64,000 bases of DNA from Pseudomonadota bacterium (GTDB lineage: Bacteria; Pseudomonadota; Gammaproteobacteria; Steroidobacterales; Steroidobacteraceae). Made by a program: the position numbers and the translations under genes. Positions 37,095-46,150 of this stretch are shown here, in pieces (position 1 is the stretch's first letter; each line of letters starts with the position of its first letter). Under the pieces are notes generated by a model. That model saw only the letters and a list, made by a program, of their open reading frames with translations, was not told the origin of the DNA and made no database searches. The stretch spans positions 14,227-78,226 of the forward strand of contig JAKBCE010000016.1 of assembly GCA_021808195.1 (NCBI GenBank), given 5' to 3'.

Positions 37095-38837
37095 TTAAAA
37101 CTCCGACCACTCCGAATCGCCGCCGCCGGCGGCGACCTTCGCTCCGCCGGCGGTGGCAGCGCTCTTCGCCCCAGGCTTGCGCACGACCTGCAGCGGCGGC
37201 TTTCGGACCGGCTGCGCGGGTGCTTTGGGCGCCTTGCGGCTCGTCTGCTCGGTCTGCGGCTCCCCGCCGTCCCCACCGACCGCGGCGGCCAGATCCTTCG
37301 CCTGCTGCAGAATCGACTCGCTCGAGGCGGATGCCTCCTCCACCAGCGCCGCATTCTGCTGCGTCACCTCGTTCATCTGTGCCACCGCACGGGCGATCTG
37401 ATCGATTCCGCTGCTCTGCTCAACCGACGCGGCGGCGATCTCGGCAACGATGTCGGTCACCTTCTTCACCGATCCGATGATCTCCTGCAGGCCATCGCCG
37501 GACTGCGATACCAGGCGCGAGCCGTCGGCCACTTTGGCACTGCTGTCCTGAATCAGCGCTTTGATTTCCTTGGCCGCCGACGCCGAGCGGCCGGCCAGAT
37601 TGCGCACCTCGGAGGCGACGACGGCAAAGCCGCGCCCCTGCTCCCCGGCGCGCGCCGCCTCGACGGCGGCATTCAGTGCCAGCAGATTGGTCTGGAAGGC
37701 AATCTCATCGATCACGCCGATGATGTCGGAGATCTTGCGGCTGGCGGCGTCTATGGCCTGCATCGCATCGACCGCCTGGGTCACCACCGCGCCGCCCTTC
37801 TCCGCACTCTCGCGCGCCGCACTCGCCAATTGCTTCGCGGCCGCCGCATTGTCAGAGTTCTGCTTCACCGTCGCGGTCATCTCCTCCATGGAGCTCGCCG
37901 TCTCCTCCAGACTCGCTGCCTGCTCCTCGACGCGCTGGCTGAGACTGGTGTTGCCATCGGCAATGTCCTTGGCGCTCGAGGTGACCTCGGAGACCGCAAC
38001 CCGGATCTGCCCGACGAGGGCCGAGAGCTGCTGGGTCGTGCGCTTCTGCTCGGTGATGTCGGTAGCGAACTTCACGACCTTGATCGGCCGGCCGCTCGCA
38101 TCGAGGATAGGGTTGTAGGACGCCTGCAGCCAGACCTCCCGCCCCCCTTTGGCAACACGACGATATTCGGCCGCATCGTATTCGCCGCGGCGCAGCTTCG
38201 CCCAGAACGCCTCGTACTCCGGGCTCGCCGCATACTGAGAGTCGACGAATATCCGGTGATGCTTGCCGCGAATCTCCTCCAACGAATAGCCGATGACGCG
38301 CAGGAAGTTCTGATTGGCAGTGCGGATGGTGCCGTCGAGATCGAACTCGATGATGGCCTGCACCTTGTCGATCGCCCGCAGCTTACCTTCGGAGTCGGCC
38401 GCCTCGAGCTTCTGCCGGGTGACATCCGCGCAGACCTTAACCACCTTGAAGGGTTTGCCGCTGGGATCGAGGATCGGGTTATAGGTGGCCTGCAGCCAGA
38501 CCTCCCGCCCGCCCTTGCCGAACCGCCGGTACTGCCCCGCGTCGAATTCCCCGCGCGCGAGCTTTGCCCAGAACTGCTGATACTCGGGACTCGCAGCATA
38601 AGCGGGATCCACCAGAATGCGATGGTGCTTGCCCTTGATCTCATCGAGCGTGTAACCGACGGCCTGCAGAAAATTATCGTTGGCCGCGAGGATCGTGCCA
38701 TCCAGTCCGAACTCGATCACCGCCTGCGATTTACTGATCGCCGCGACCTGGCCCCGAAGATCCGCCAGCTCGAGCGAACTGACAGATTGCGAGGGGTCGT
38801 CGCCGGCACGGCTTGAGAGGAACTTGAATTTGAACAT
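37095..38837 (-). CDS. Soluble chemoreceptor with two PAS domains (BdlA-like)
   Basis: A cytoplasmic methyl-accepting protein of 580 residues with no transmembrane segment. Two closely similar PAS domains (about 33-145 and 155-270) each contain GKHHRI-V/FVD and REVWLQA-YNPILD, so they arose by duplication. The signalling hairpin tip is EIAFQTNLLALNAAVEAAR, with flanking methylation helices. The C-terminus is EWSEF, an xWxxF pentapeptide that in other receptors tethers CheR/CheB. The layout matches Pseudomonas BdlA, which links c-di-GMP to biofilm dispersal. AGGAAA lies 6 bases upstream of the ATG, and a sigma-28-like promoter precedes it. The adjacent c-di-GMP gene makes a functional link plausible. 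Confidence 0.92.
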   Translation of the reverse strand: MFKFKFLSSRAGDDPSQSVSSLELADLRGQVAAISKSQAVIEFGLDGTILAANDNFLQAVGYTLDEIKGKHHRILVDPAYAASPEYQQFWAKLARGEFDAGQYRRFGKGGREVWLQATYNPILDPSGKPFKVVKVCADVTRQKLEAADSEGKLRAIDKVQAIIEFDLDGTIRTANQNFLRVIGYSLEEIRGKHHRIFVDSQYAASPEYEAFWAKLRRGEYDAAEYRRVAKGGREVWLQASYNPILDASGRPIKVVKFATDITEQKRTTQQLSALVGQIRVAVSEVTSSAKDIADGNTSLSQRVEEQAASLEETASSMEEMTATVKQNSDNAAAAKQLASAARESAEKGGAVVTQAVDAMQAIDAASRKISDIIGVIDEIAFQTNLLALNAAVEAARAGEQGRGFAVVASEVRNLAGRSASAAKEIKALIQDSSAKVADGSRLVSQSGDGLQEIIGSVKKVTDIVAEIAAASVEQSSGIDQIARAVAQMNEVTQQNAALVEEASASSESILQQAKDLAAAVGGDGGEPQTEQTSRKAPKAPAQPVRKPPLQVVRKPGAKSAATAGGAKVAAGGGDSEWSEF

Positions 38838-38927
38838 GAGGTTTCCTGCTGCGCAGTTACTTGCGAGTCATATTTGCTGACATTTGTCAGCTGCCTTGCG
38901 CCGCAGCTGCGCGGCGCGCTATACCTG

Positions 38928-38954
38928 ATATCGGCCGACGATATAACGGATTGA
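38928..38954 (-). promoter_or_regulatory. Candidate sigma-28 (FliA) promoter of the chemoreceptor gene
   Basis: On the minus strand TCAA, 15 bases, then GCCGATAT. The FliA consensus is TAAA-N15-GCCGATAA, so two bases differ. It lies about 90 bases upstream of the chemoreceptor start, a gene class commonly under FliA. Motif match only. Confidence 0.5.
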
Positions 38955-40520
38955 ATCATCAGCTATGCTGTTTCATGAATACTGTGAGTGCGATCGCACT
39001 GCCTCGCAGCGCGGAATTGCCGCGCTAAAGCTGCGCACCGCAAAATCATCAAGTATCATGTTGGTTCTCCGCAGTGTCGTAGGTAGTTCTACGTACGCGC
39101 GGGGACAGGCTGCACCGGCCAGGAAAAAGGCGCCGCGCCAAAATGTCCAGGACAATCGGACAACTCGGCGAGCAGCCCCCGTCGATTTGCGCCGAGGCGG
39201 CGAGGGAACCCGTGCGCCGCGCACCTCAGGCAAGAGCGTAGCCGGAGTCTCTCCCAGCACCCACCGCTCGCGCCGAGTCCGTTGACGATCGACTCACCCC
39301 ATCGCCACGTCTGAGGTTGCCCCCGTGCGCCACCGAACCCGAGTGTGACATCGCCGACATTCCTGAGCGGGCCGCGCACTCATGTCCCGACTGTTAGCGT
39401 AAAACCCAAAGCCAATAGACAGCCGGTTGAGAGTGCCGGGACCGGAGTGACGCGCGGCGACAGTCCGGGTGCGATGAACCGGAGATCCACGAGCGCGAGC
39501 CACCGGTGACTGATCGCGGCATGAGCAGGAAAAAAGAATGTCGCCTTGCCGCATATCCGGCCGCAAGGCTCGTTCCAAGGGTGCGCACCGACCACCCGAG
39601 GAGCCGGCTGCATCACGGCGACAGGGGCGCCACACACCTGCTGTGGGGAGGCCAGCTCATCGCCCCGCAAACCCAACCACCACCGGACTGGTGCGGCTCA
39701 AGACCCGCACGCTTCTCCTACGGCTGATTTTGAATCAAGCCGCTCAAGACCGAGACCATCCATCCGAGCAGGATCGGTTGTGCATTGATTCTGGCTACTC
39801 CTGCGGCAGACACACAGCCGCAGCGGTCCTCATCCTCGCCGTTCGACCGTCAGGCCTGGCGCAAGGTCCGTGTGGCCACTAGCATGGCCAGGATCAGCTC
39901 GTCACGCTTCTCGCACCGTTACGCTCGCCGGTCGAAGTCTTTGCGGCACGAAACGGGTCGATGAAATTCACGTTCGCCGCGAACCTTCAGTTTGGCATCA
40001 CCATGACAAAGGTGTGCAGAGGACGCTTTGGTCCTCTCGACATCGCGACACTTTCAGGCGGCAATCAGAGTGCACGGTTTCGGCTCTCGCTTGGCTTGAA
40101 GATCACGAGAGCAAGCCAATCACAGACAATTTACATCGCAGCCGGGCGCGGGAAGATGATCCGCGGACAGGTCTTGGAAGCTAGCGCGCGCTAACTGTCG
40201 AGTCGGTGGATTCAGGTCGATTTTGGGTCGATCCCGGAGCATTCGGTGGCCCGCTCAAAACGTCTGCATGATCCGTGTACACGTGCATCATCCGGAACGT
40301 ATCCCAGCCCCTGACTCCATTCGCCACGGCACCATCGATCTGCGATCGCGGGCGCGTCGTCTTCTTTGCGATCAATCGCCCGCAGAGCCGTCCGGTCCAT
40401 CCCCTCACCCAACGGCGATGATATTGCCCTGCAGACCCTCGACACCCAATTCCTTGACCCGAGCAGAAAAGGCGCAAGCCCACTGTCTCGAGCCTCGTGG
40501 GTCTTGCTCTAAAGGAAATT
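38955..40520. other. 1.6-kb stretch without a recognisable gene
   Basis: Short open frames exist on both strands but overlap each other, lack ribosome sites and match no family I recognise. The best candidate is 39961-40194 on the plus strand (77 residues, starting MKFTFAANLQF), which has a low Arg content unlike the neighbouring shadow frames, but it has no clear ribosome site. The stretch 39390-39700 contains no transposase motif. I see no riboswitch, CRISPR or tRNA. Confidence 0.5.
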
Positions 40521-40566
40521 CCGCCGCCTTGAGCGGCGGGGCGCCGGGGCGAGTGCCCCGGCGCCC
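40521..40566 (-). terminator. Double hairpin after the DUF4382-type lipoprotein gene
   Basis: A 12-bp perfect stem (40539-40550 with 40555-40566, loop GAGT) begins 8 bases past the stop codon. Reading on along the minus strand, a second short GC stem (40521-40527 with 40533-40539) follows, then AATTTCCTTT. The two stems share one base at 40539, so they could be alternatives. A terminator is likely from the position. Confidence 0.65.
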
Positions 40567-40573
40567 GCGCTCC

Positions 40574-42544
40574 TCAGGACCCAGGGGTGGTCCCGGTGAA
40601 GTACAGGAGCACGTAGGCCTTCAGTGTACCGTCGGACTGCGGCACGCCGTAGACCTTCACGGCCGTCCCGCTCGTGAGTGCCGTGGTCAGGGTCGACAGG
40701 CCCCCGGCGGTGGTGATGTCGATCGGACTCATGGTCACGATGCCATTGACGCGATCCACCTGATAGACGAGCGTAGCGCTGCCGGAGGTCGTGCTCACGT
40801 CGACGGTGCCCGGGGTGGTGCCCCCTTGCGGAGTCAATGTGAAGGCGCCATTCACGAGACCCGTGTCGACCGTGGCTCGCGGCAGACGAGTCGGCTCGAG
40901 GATGGTGAAGGGGACGGACCAACCAGTTGGATTGGCCGCATCGCCCCAACGGGCTGCCGAGAAGCCCCACACATTCAGGTTCAGCCCCGCGAAGCTGAAT
41001 CCACCCGCAGCGCCCCCGCCGACCGCGGCGGCGAACTGCTGGATAGCGCTCGCGCCGTCGCTAAGATCCGTCGGATATGCGAAGTCCCACCACTTGAATC
41101 CCGTGATGGGATTGCCGTTAGCATCGACGCCATTCGCCGAGGTGCTCGCAATGTAATCGAGGGTGACCTGGTAGTCGTCCATCGCACTCGGAAAATCGTG
41201 CGTATACGTAAAACCGGTGCCATCAGGCAGCGCACCGGAGATCTCTCCGGAGTAGCGCGCGCTCTCAATATCCACCGACTGGGCAACGAGCGGGCTCGCC
41301 AGCGGATCGACCACCGTCACCTGCACCTTGAATCCCCGCACGAGATCGCCCGCTGTGAGGAAGGCAGGTCCGGTGCCGATCGGCGCCGCATCGGCCGAGG
41401 GGTTCGCCGGCTGGCGGTAGTAGAACGCCGTGCTCGGGCTGATCGTGATCGGGACCGCGACGCCTGCGGAGTTCTCGACGCTGAGCGTATCGTTCGCGGT
41501 ATCGACGTGCAGCACGTGACCTTCAGGACTTAGCCAAAGCTTGTTGAAATCGGAGCTGACGTAGATGCGCACCGCGACCAGCGTGCCATTCTCCTGGTAC
41601 CGCGCTGAGAGGCGCACATAGCGGCCCGAGAGCGTCGCGACTTGCGATGCGAAGCTCTTCACCGTGGTCGAAGTTCCGGCATCGAGGTCGTAAACCAACG
41701 TACCGTAGGTCGCATCCGCAAGAATCTGCAGCGTGGTGCCCGTTAGGACCGGAGTCTCAGGGGACACCACCGGCAGGGTCGGCAGCTCCTTCGTGAGGGT
41801 GAGCGAACTGCCGTCGGAGGCGACTGCCGTCACATCGCCGTACATGTCCCTCAGTACCAAGTGAGTGATATTGGCGACGGGGCGGCGGCTGATGGGAGCG
41901 GCGAAGTTGACGGCCCACTGGGTCGCGGACGCCCCCGGCGGATCGTGCGCGACAATGAAGGCAGGATGCGAGAGATCGAATTCGAGATCCAGCGCGTTGC
42001 TGCTCGTCGTGCTCACCACGAGCGGGCTGTCGAAGTTCACGCTGACCGGCACCGTGAGCGCTCCGGCGCTACCCTTGGCGCCCACGATCTGGATGTCCGA
42101 GCTCGGAATGCTCTCCCCCGCAGTGCCTGCGAAGCCGCTTTGCGGCTGCGAAGACACCACGAGCGCCACGTCCCCGGGATTGCCGGCGAGCGTGACGATG
42201 GCGCCGGTGTAGGTGCCCACGGGGACGGAGACGTTGCCCAACAGTTCGCCGATCTGGTCAAGCTGCTCGAGGTTGATCATGGGGACGGTCGTCGGTGCCG
42301 TGTATACCGTGACGGGAGCACCGCCGCCCTGGGGTTCGAGGGCGATGCTGAGCACCTCGACACCAATGGTCGCCCAGTCGCTTTGGGAGGCATCGCTGAT
42401 CACGAGCGCCATGGGCGCTGACTGACTCTTCTGCGCCGACGGGGCAGGCAGGCTCGTACTCGTGCTTGCACCGCCGCCACCACAGGCACTCAAGCCTGCC
42501 ACGAGGGCGCCGCACAGTGCACCCCGTATCCAGTTGACGTTCAT
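40574..42544 (-). CDS. DUF4382-type lipoprotein, 656 aa
   Basis: A surface or periplasmic lipoprotein. The signal is LCGALVAGLSAC with the lipobox Cys at about residue 21 and a Gly/Ser/Thr-rich linker. The first domain (about 40-200) has the DUF4382 pattern: MALVISDASQSDWATIGVE, then SIALEPQGGG and a VPVGTYTGAIVTL strand. The remaining 450 residues contain two or three DUF5666-like beta repeats (TGTTLQILADATYGTLVYD; GHVLHVDTANDTLSVEN; TAVKVYGVPQSDGTLKAY). No function is established. GAGGAG lies about 7 bases upstream of the ATG at 42544. It is monocistronic, with a strong hairpin downstream. Confidence 0.75.
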   Translation of the reverse strand: MNVNWIRGALCGALVAGLSACGGGGASTSTSLPAPSAQKSQSAPMALVISDASQSDWATIGVEVLSIALEPQGGGAPVTVYTAPTTVPMINLEQLDQIGELLGNVSVPVGTYTGAIVTLAGNPGDVALVVSSQPQSGFAGTAGESIPSSDIQIVGAKGSAGALTVPVSVNFDSPLVVSTTSSNALDLEFDLSHPAFIVAHDPPGASATQWAVNFAAPISRRPVANITHLVLRDMYGDVTAVASDGSSLTLTKELPTLPVVSPETPVLTGTTLQILADATYGTLVYDLDAGTSTTVKSFASQVATLSGRYVRLSARYQENGTLVAVRIYVSSDFNKLWLSPEGHVLHVDTANDTLSVENSAGVAVPITISPSTAFYYRQPANPSADAAPIGTGPAFLTAGDLVRGFKVQVTVVDPLASPLVAQSVDIESARYSGEISGALPDGTGFTYTHDFPSAMDDYQVTLDYIASTSANGVDANGNPITGFKWWDFAYPTDLSDGASAIQQFAAAVGGGAAGGFSFAGLNLNVWGFSAARWGDAANPTGWSVPFTILEPTRLPRATVDTGLVNGAFTLTPQGGTTPGTVDVSTTSGSATLVYQVDRVNGIVTMSPIDITTAGGLSTLTTALTSGTAVKVYGVPQSDGTLKAYVLLYFTGTTPGS

Positions 42545-43285
42545 GAAGGGCTCCTCAGCTTTTGGCACGTTGCGACGGCCAGGGATCGGCCATCATTGGC
42601 ACCTTCGAGCGCTGCAGGGTGCAACGGGTTGACCGGTCGCGGGCACCGGAAAAAAATACTCCCGCCGGTCAACCCATCGCTCACTGTCGCGTTTTGTTCA
42701 CGCCCCTTTCGGATGAGGCACGCGCACGGGATAAAGGCCGTTACCCTCGTTCGTCAGGATTATGTTCTGCGGGATCCGGCCCATGGACTCCGGCATGCCC
42801 GTCATACTGCTCAGGCCACCGTGCAGGCGAGACCTCCCGCTCGGTGAGGCCCGTGCGCGGTAAGGTCGACCGCTGCGGGCTTAGACAGTGCGCAACTTCG
42901 TGTTGTCGTGACCGTGATCGAGTGGTAAGCCGCGCCGGAATCGGCTCGCGACATCGCGCGCGGACTCATTGATCCTGGTGAGCTCCTTTGGGCGCAACGG
43001 TACTTTGGCCGCCTCAGCACTCAGACCCTGGCAGCAGGCGTGGCAGGCCGCTACGACTCGGCGGAATGTGGCGCGCCGCGTGCGGGCGGTTCCGCGTGCG
43101 GCACGTTTGGCCTGCTCTGCGACGAATCACCGCGCAACTGTGCCAGCGCGCGGCGGAGCAGCAGCAGGGCGGCATTCGGCGTGGACATTCGATCGTCGCG
43201 TGCCCGATGTGCGGCTGCTCGCTTTGGCATAGCGCGTCTTCGCCGAGTGGGCGAGTGCTCCGGCGGAAGGCGCGGTGGGTTCGGC
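42545..43285. other. Intergenic region with no intact gene
   Basis: The first 100 bases hold the promoter region of the lipoprotein gene. The rest has only short overlapping frames. On the minus strand a frame read from about 43285 to 42790 without a start contains HACCQGLSAEAAKVPLRP, which looks like decayed coding sequence, but I cannot name the family. Confidence 0.4.
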
Positions 43286-43545
43286 TCATGCGATCGTCGC
43301 AGTGCGCGGGAGCGGCTTCACCCTGGCGAGCAAACGCCACTTAGCCTGACACATGTCGCACTCGGCTCGCCTCTTGTACCAGTTGGTGGGAGTCCTACCG
43401 AGCACCCTGAACAGCCCCCGGTCCCTGTCCGCGCTCACGCCCGCGCGTCCGCTTGCTGTCCGCAAAAGCGTCACGCGGGTAACGCCCAGGTGCTTGGCGC
43501 ACTCAGCAATGCTGACACCGCCATAAAATCGGACGCTGTACCGTG
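43286..43545 (-). pseudogene. Relic of a HigA-type antitoxin (XRE HTH)
   Basis: Read without a start codon, the minus strand gives about 80 codons: SIAECAKHLGVTRVTLLR, then ASGRAGVSADRDRGLF, RVLGRTPTNWYKRRAECD and MCQAKWRLLARVKPL, ending in a stop at 43286. This matches the helix-turn-helix and following helices of HigA/VapI antitoxins (LGVSRxTLSRVLNGRAGIS ... ALGxTPExWLxxQAxYDLWQA). The N-terminus with the HPGE motif is absent and no HigB toxin is next to it. It directly abuts an IS5-type relic, which may have truncated it. Confidence 0.6.
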
Positions 43546-43549
43546 GGCA

Positions 43550-43905
43550 GGTCTTTCAGCATCTGCACCGGTGCGCGGCGCACGGCCGTGCAGATGGCCC
43601 ATGTCCCATCCACTGCGGCAATGAGGCCTCCGCTGCTCTGACTCACCGAGTGCCACAGATGCGGCGGCTTCGCCGTCGTGCCGCGACACATCTTCCAAAG
43701 CATGGCCTCCGACCCACTCGTCGAAGCACGCGTGTCGCCTGCGCGCTGCTCAGCCTGGCAGTCTCCTACCTCATGGCGGCACGTATTCCGGGACATTCAC
43801 CCGATCCATCTTTGGGCCAGAATTTTCTTGTCATGCCCACGCCTCGATCAGCGTGCCGTCGCCGCCGAAGTGTTCGGTAATCACGCCACCCGGGCCCGCA
43901 CCACG
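43550..43905 (-). pseudogene. Relic of an IS5-family transposase
   Basis: Two frames carry recognisable pieces. First TEHFGGDGTLIEAWA, followed by a stop and then QENSGPKMDR, matches the SEHFTVDGTLIEAWASQKSFxPKDG segment containing the first catalytic Asp. After a frame change come AEQRAGDTRASTSGSEAML and SQSSGGLIAA, matching the THASTTDPEA and MENRxGLIVDA segments. Stops and a frameshift make it non-functional. No terminal repeats were identified. Confidence 0.65.
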
Positions 43906-43924
43906 AGTGCACTGGAAATTCCGC

Positions 43925-44887
43925 TTACCCATAACTGCGCAAGCCATCAGCGAGCGAAGTCCTAGCCATATAGCCAATCTCACGCCGTGCGGCGCCATCA
44001 TTGACGCTGAATTCGCGACCGAGCATGCGCATCATGGAGCGAGACACCGGAGGATCGCCCACCCTGCGCGTGATGGCCCAGATGGCGTCCATAAAGCGAC
44101 CCAGAACCGAGGCTACCCAATACGGGATCGAGCGCACTCGCTCGATGGAAAGTCCCTGTAAGCTTGCGAGCGCAGCGATGAATTCGCGGAAAGTCCATAT
44201 TTCCTCATCGGTGATGAAGTAGGCGCGGCCGCCGTCGCCGCGCACCAGTGCGCATTGAATGGCTTCAATGACATTGTCTATATGGCAGGTGGCAAACGCG
44301 TATTCGCCTCGATCGACGAACGCGAACTGCCCAGCCCTGATGGCATGCGGGAGCGCGCGGCTGAAGGGGTCACCCGGGCCCCAAAGCGCCGGCGGGCGCA
44401 GTGCAACGGTGCGAAACCCCACCTTATTCGCGGCCAAAACGATTACCTCGGCCTGTGCCTTGCTCGCCAGATAGGCGGAAAAGTGGTTGGGAAACGTCGG
44501 CGCGCTCTCGTCGGCATGACGCACTGCGGCACCTGCATCGTCCATGACGATTCCTGCTGCGCTGATGTAAACAAAGGTCTTAGCGTTTGCCCTCTCGGCC
44601 GCCGCGAGCAACTTGGCAGTGCCTGCTAAATTTGCTTTGAAGAATGGCTCCCGGGGACCGGAGAAGCGGAACAGCGCTGCCGCGTGCACGACGGCATCCA
44701 GCGCAGGCAGCGACAGCGGCGCTTCACTCTCCAAATCTCCCTCAACGGGCATCGCACCCATCTCTCGCAGTTTCGCCAAAGAGGGCGCCGAGCGCGCGAG
44801 GGCAAATACTTGATGACCATTCGCGAGGAGTTTTGGCATCAGGCGAGCGCCAAGAAAGCCTGTACCTCCGGTGACCAGAATTCTCAT
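43925..44887 (-). CDS. Extended short-chain dehydrogenase/NAD-dependent epimerase
   Basis: A 320-residue Rossmann-fold oxidoreductase. The NAD(P)-binding motif is VTGGTGFLGARL at the N-terminus, the catalytic Ser is in VYISAAGIV and Tyr/Lys in SAYLASKAQAE, and LRPPALWGPGD is typical of the 3-beta-hydroxysteroid dehydrogenase/epimerase branch. The ATG at 44887 has AAAGGA 8 bases upstream; the ATG at 44896 overlaps the tetR stop as ATGA but has no spacing to the same ribosome site. It follows the TetR gene directly, so it is the likely target of that repressor. Substrate unknown. Confidence 0.87.
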   Translation of the reverse strand: MRILVTGGTGFLGARLMPKLLANGHQVFALARSAPSLAKLREMGAMPVEGDLESEAPLSLPALDAVVHAAALFRFSGPREPFFKANLAGTAKLLAAAERANAKTFVYISAAGIVMDDAGAAVRHADESAPTFPNHFSAYLASKAQAEVIVLAANKVGFRTVALRPPALWGPGDPFSRALPHAIRAGQFAFVDRGEYAFATCHIDNVIEAIQCALVRGDGGRAYFITDEEIWTFREFIAALASLQGLSIERVRSIPYWVASVLGRFMDAIWAITRRVGDPPVSRSMMRMLGREFSVNDGAARREIGYMARTSLADGLRSYG

Positions 44888-44892
44888 GGTGA

Positions 44893-45459
44893 TCATCCTT
44901 TTGAGTCAGTGGTGAGTATCGCTCGCATGGCATGCTCGCGAATCCCTTTTACGACGGCGCAAGATGGCATTGCCGCATGGCGCAGCCGAGCTGTCACGAA
45001 CAGTAACGATGCCGCGTTTGCAGAGGCCCACAGCAGATCGGCCGCCTCAGCAACACGGACCGTGAGCCGTCCCTCAGCGGCGATGGACTCAAGCCTCCCT
45101 ATTAACAGCGCAAAGGACTCTTCGGCAGCGGGTATGTGAGCACCGCTGAGGACGCGACTCATCATCGCTGCATAGAGCCGGGGCCGCGCCGCAGCGAACC
45201 GTACGTAATCGTCCCAGCCCTCGCGCAGAGCCATTACAGCGTCGCGGGATTTCTCAGCCGCCTTCTTACTTTCGAGGAACTGCGAGAAAGCTTCGCTCAT
45301 GGCTGCGCTCAAGAGTCCATCGGCACTTCCGTAATGATGGTAGAGCGTGGGGGCAGTAACGTTCGCCAAGGCGCACACGGCGCGCGTCGAGAACCGCGAC
45401 TCTCCTTCGTCCTCTAGAACTTTCAAAGCGGCGGCGAGCAACACTGTGCGTGTATCCAT
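44893..45459 (-). CDS. TetR/AcrR family repressor
   Basis: A 188-residue regulator. The N-terminal helix-turn-helix is visible in STRAVCALANVTAPTLYHHYGS, with the characteristic TLYHHYGSxDGLL. The C-terminal helices form the ligand-binding and dimer part. The first in-frame ATG, 8 bases downstream of the operator pair in transcription order, is used. It is co-transcribed with the dehydrogenase and very probably autoregulates through the two palindromes immediately upstream. Confidence 0.9.
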   Translation of the reverse strand: MDTRTVLLAAALKVLEDEGESRFSTRAVCALANVTAPTLYHHYGSADGLLSAAMSEAFSQFLESKKAAEKSRDAVMALREGWDDYVRFAAARPRLYAAMMSRVLSGAHIPAAEESFALLIGRLESIAAEGRLTVRVAEAADLLWASANAASLLFVTARLRHAAMPSCAVVKGIREHAMRAILTTDSKG

Positions 45460-45466
45460 GCTCGAA

Positions 45467-45483
45467 CTATATCAGTGCTATAG
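45467..45483. promoter_or_regulatory. TetR operator candidate 1
   Basis: CTATATCAGTGCTATAG, a 17-base imperfect palindrome centred at 45475, 8 bases before the tetR start codon. It shares the half-site TGCTATA with operator 2. Confidence 0.6.
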
Positions 45484-45489
45484 TGAAAT

Positions 45490-45506
45490 GTATAGCATTG
45501 CTATAT
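45490..45506. promoter_or_regulatory. TetR operator candidate 2
   Basis: GTATAGCATTGCTATAT, in which TATAGCA and TGCTATA are exact inverted arms around one base. Centre-to-centre distance from operator 1 is 23 bases, about two helical turns. Confidence 0.6.
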
Positions 45507-45920
45507 CCCGCCATTGTCTCCGGCAAATCGATCGTGCGACGCGCTGCAGGACTCGCCGTACTCTTGGCACGTTTGTCCCTCCTTTTCGCGTCGAACGAAC
45601 TGAAGTGCAAGTACGGCAGGGCCGAATTTCCATCCGTCCAGACTGGGGCGGGCACTCGCGTCTCTCCCGCCGAACTGAAAGCGAGTAGCCTCGGCTATAG
45701 CATCGTAACGGTCCCCTTCAGGATTCGCCTTCGCGGGCGGAAACTGTGTGATGCTATTGAATCCCCTACCCACGTGCTCGCCTTGGAACTCGCAATTCTT
45801 CGGGCCATCATCGAAACCCCGGCCGGGTAGCGGCCGAGCTGCGGTGCACTCTCCTTCGCTCGTCAGAAGCCGGAATCTTTCAAATATCGACATTCTGTTT
45901 GTTTCGCGCGTCGTGCGTAT
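45507..45920. other. Region between the tetR operators and the IS21 element
   Basis: A minus-strand frame is open from the IS junction down to 45501 and reads GFNSITQFPPAKANPEGDRY and similar; it has no start outside the IS and no family match. It is not the missing part of the TonB receptor that lies on the other side of the IS. Confidence 0.35.
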
Positions 45921-45930
45921 TCCGGCGATT

Positions 45931-45960
45931 GTGACCGGCCGTTCCGGCCGAACGTGACCG
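45931..45960 (+). repeat. IS21 left terminal inverted repeat
   Basis: Thirty bases starting GTGACCGGCCGTTCCGG are the exact reverse complement of 48661-48690 at the other side of the element, and are part of the multiple transposase-binding repeats. Confidence 0.85.
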
Positions 45961-46150
45961 GCGATTCCGCCGGGTCGGCGCTGTGAGGGTTTATTACTCC
46001 GATCGGTCACGTTCCGTCAACGCCTGCGGCGCTCTGGTCCCCCTCTTCGCTCCCCGTTTCACGGAGAAGCCGTAGGGGAGTCTGACCGCCCGGAGGGCGG
46101 GCAGAAGAGCCTGCGCCGGCATATCGACGGAGTGCGACCTCGCCATCGCC

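Noticed and set aside
39961..40194. 77-codon plus-strand frame as a gene
   Set aside because: No clear ribosome site or family match; kept only as a possibility in the gap description.
45501..46010. Open minus-strand frame crossing the left end of IS21
   Set aside because: Its start lies inside the IS and it matches neither the TonB receptor nor any family I know.
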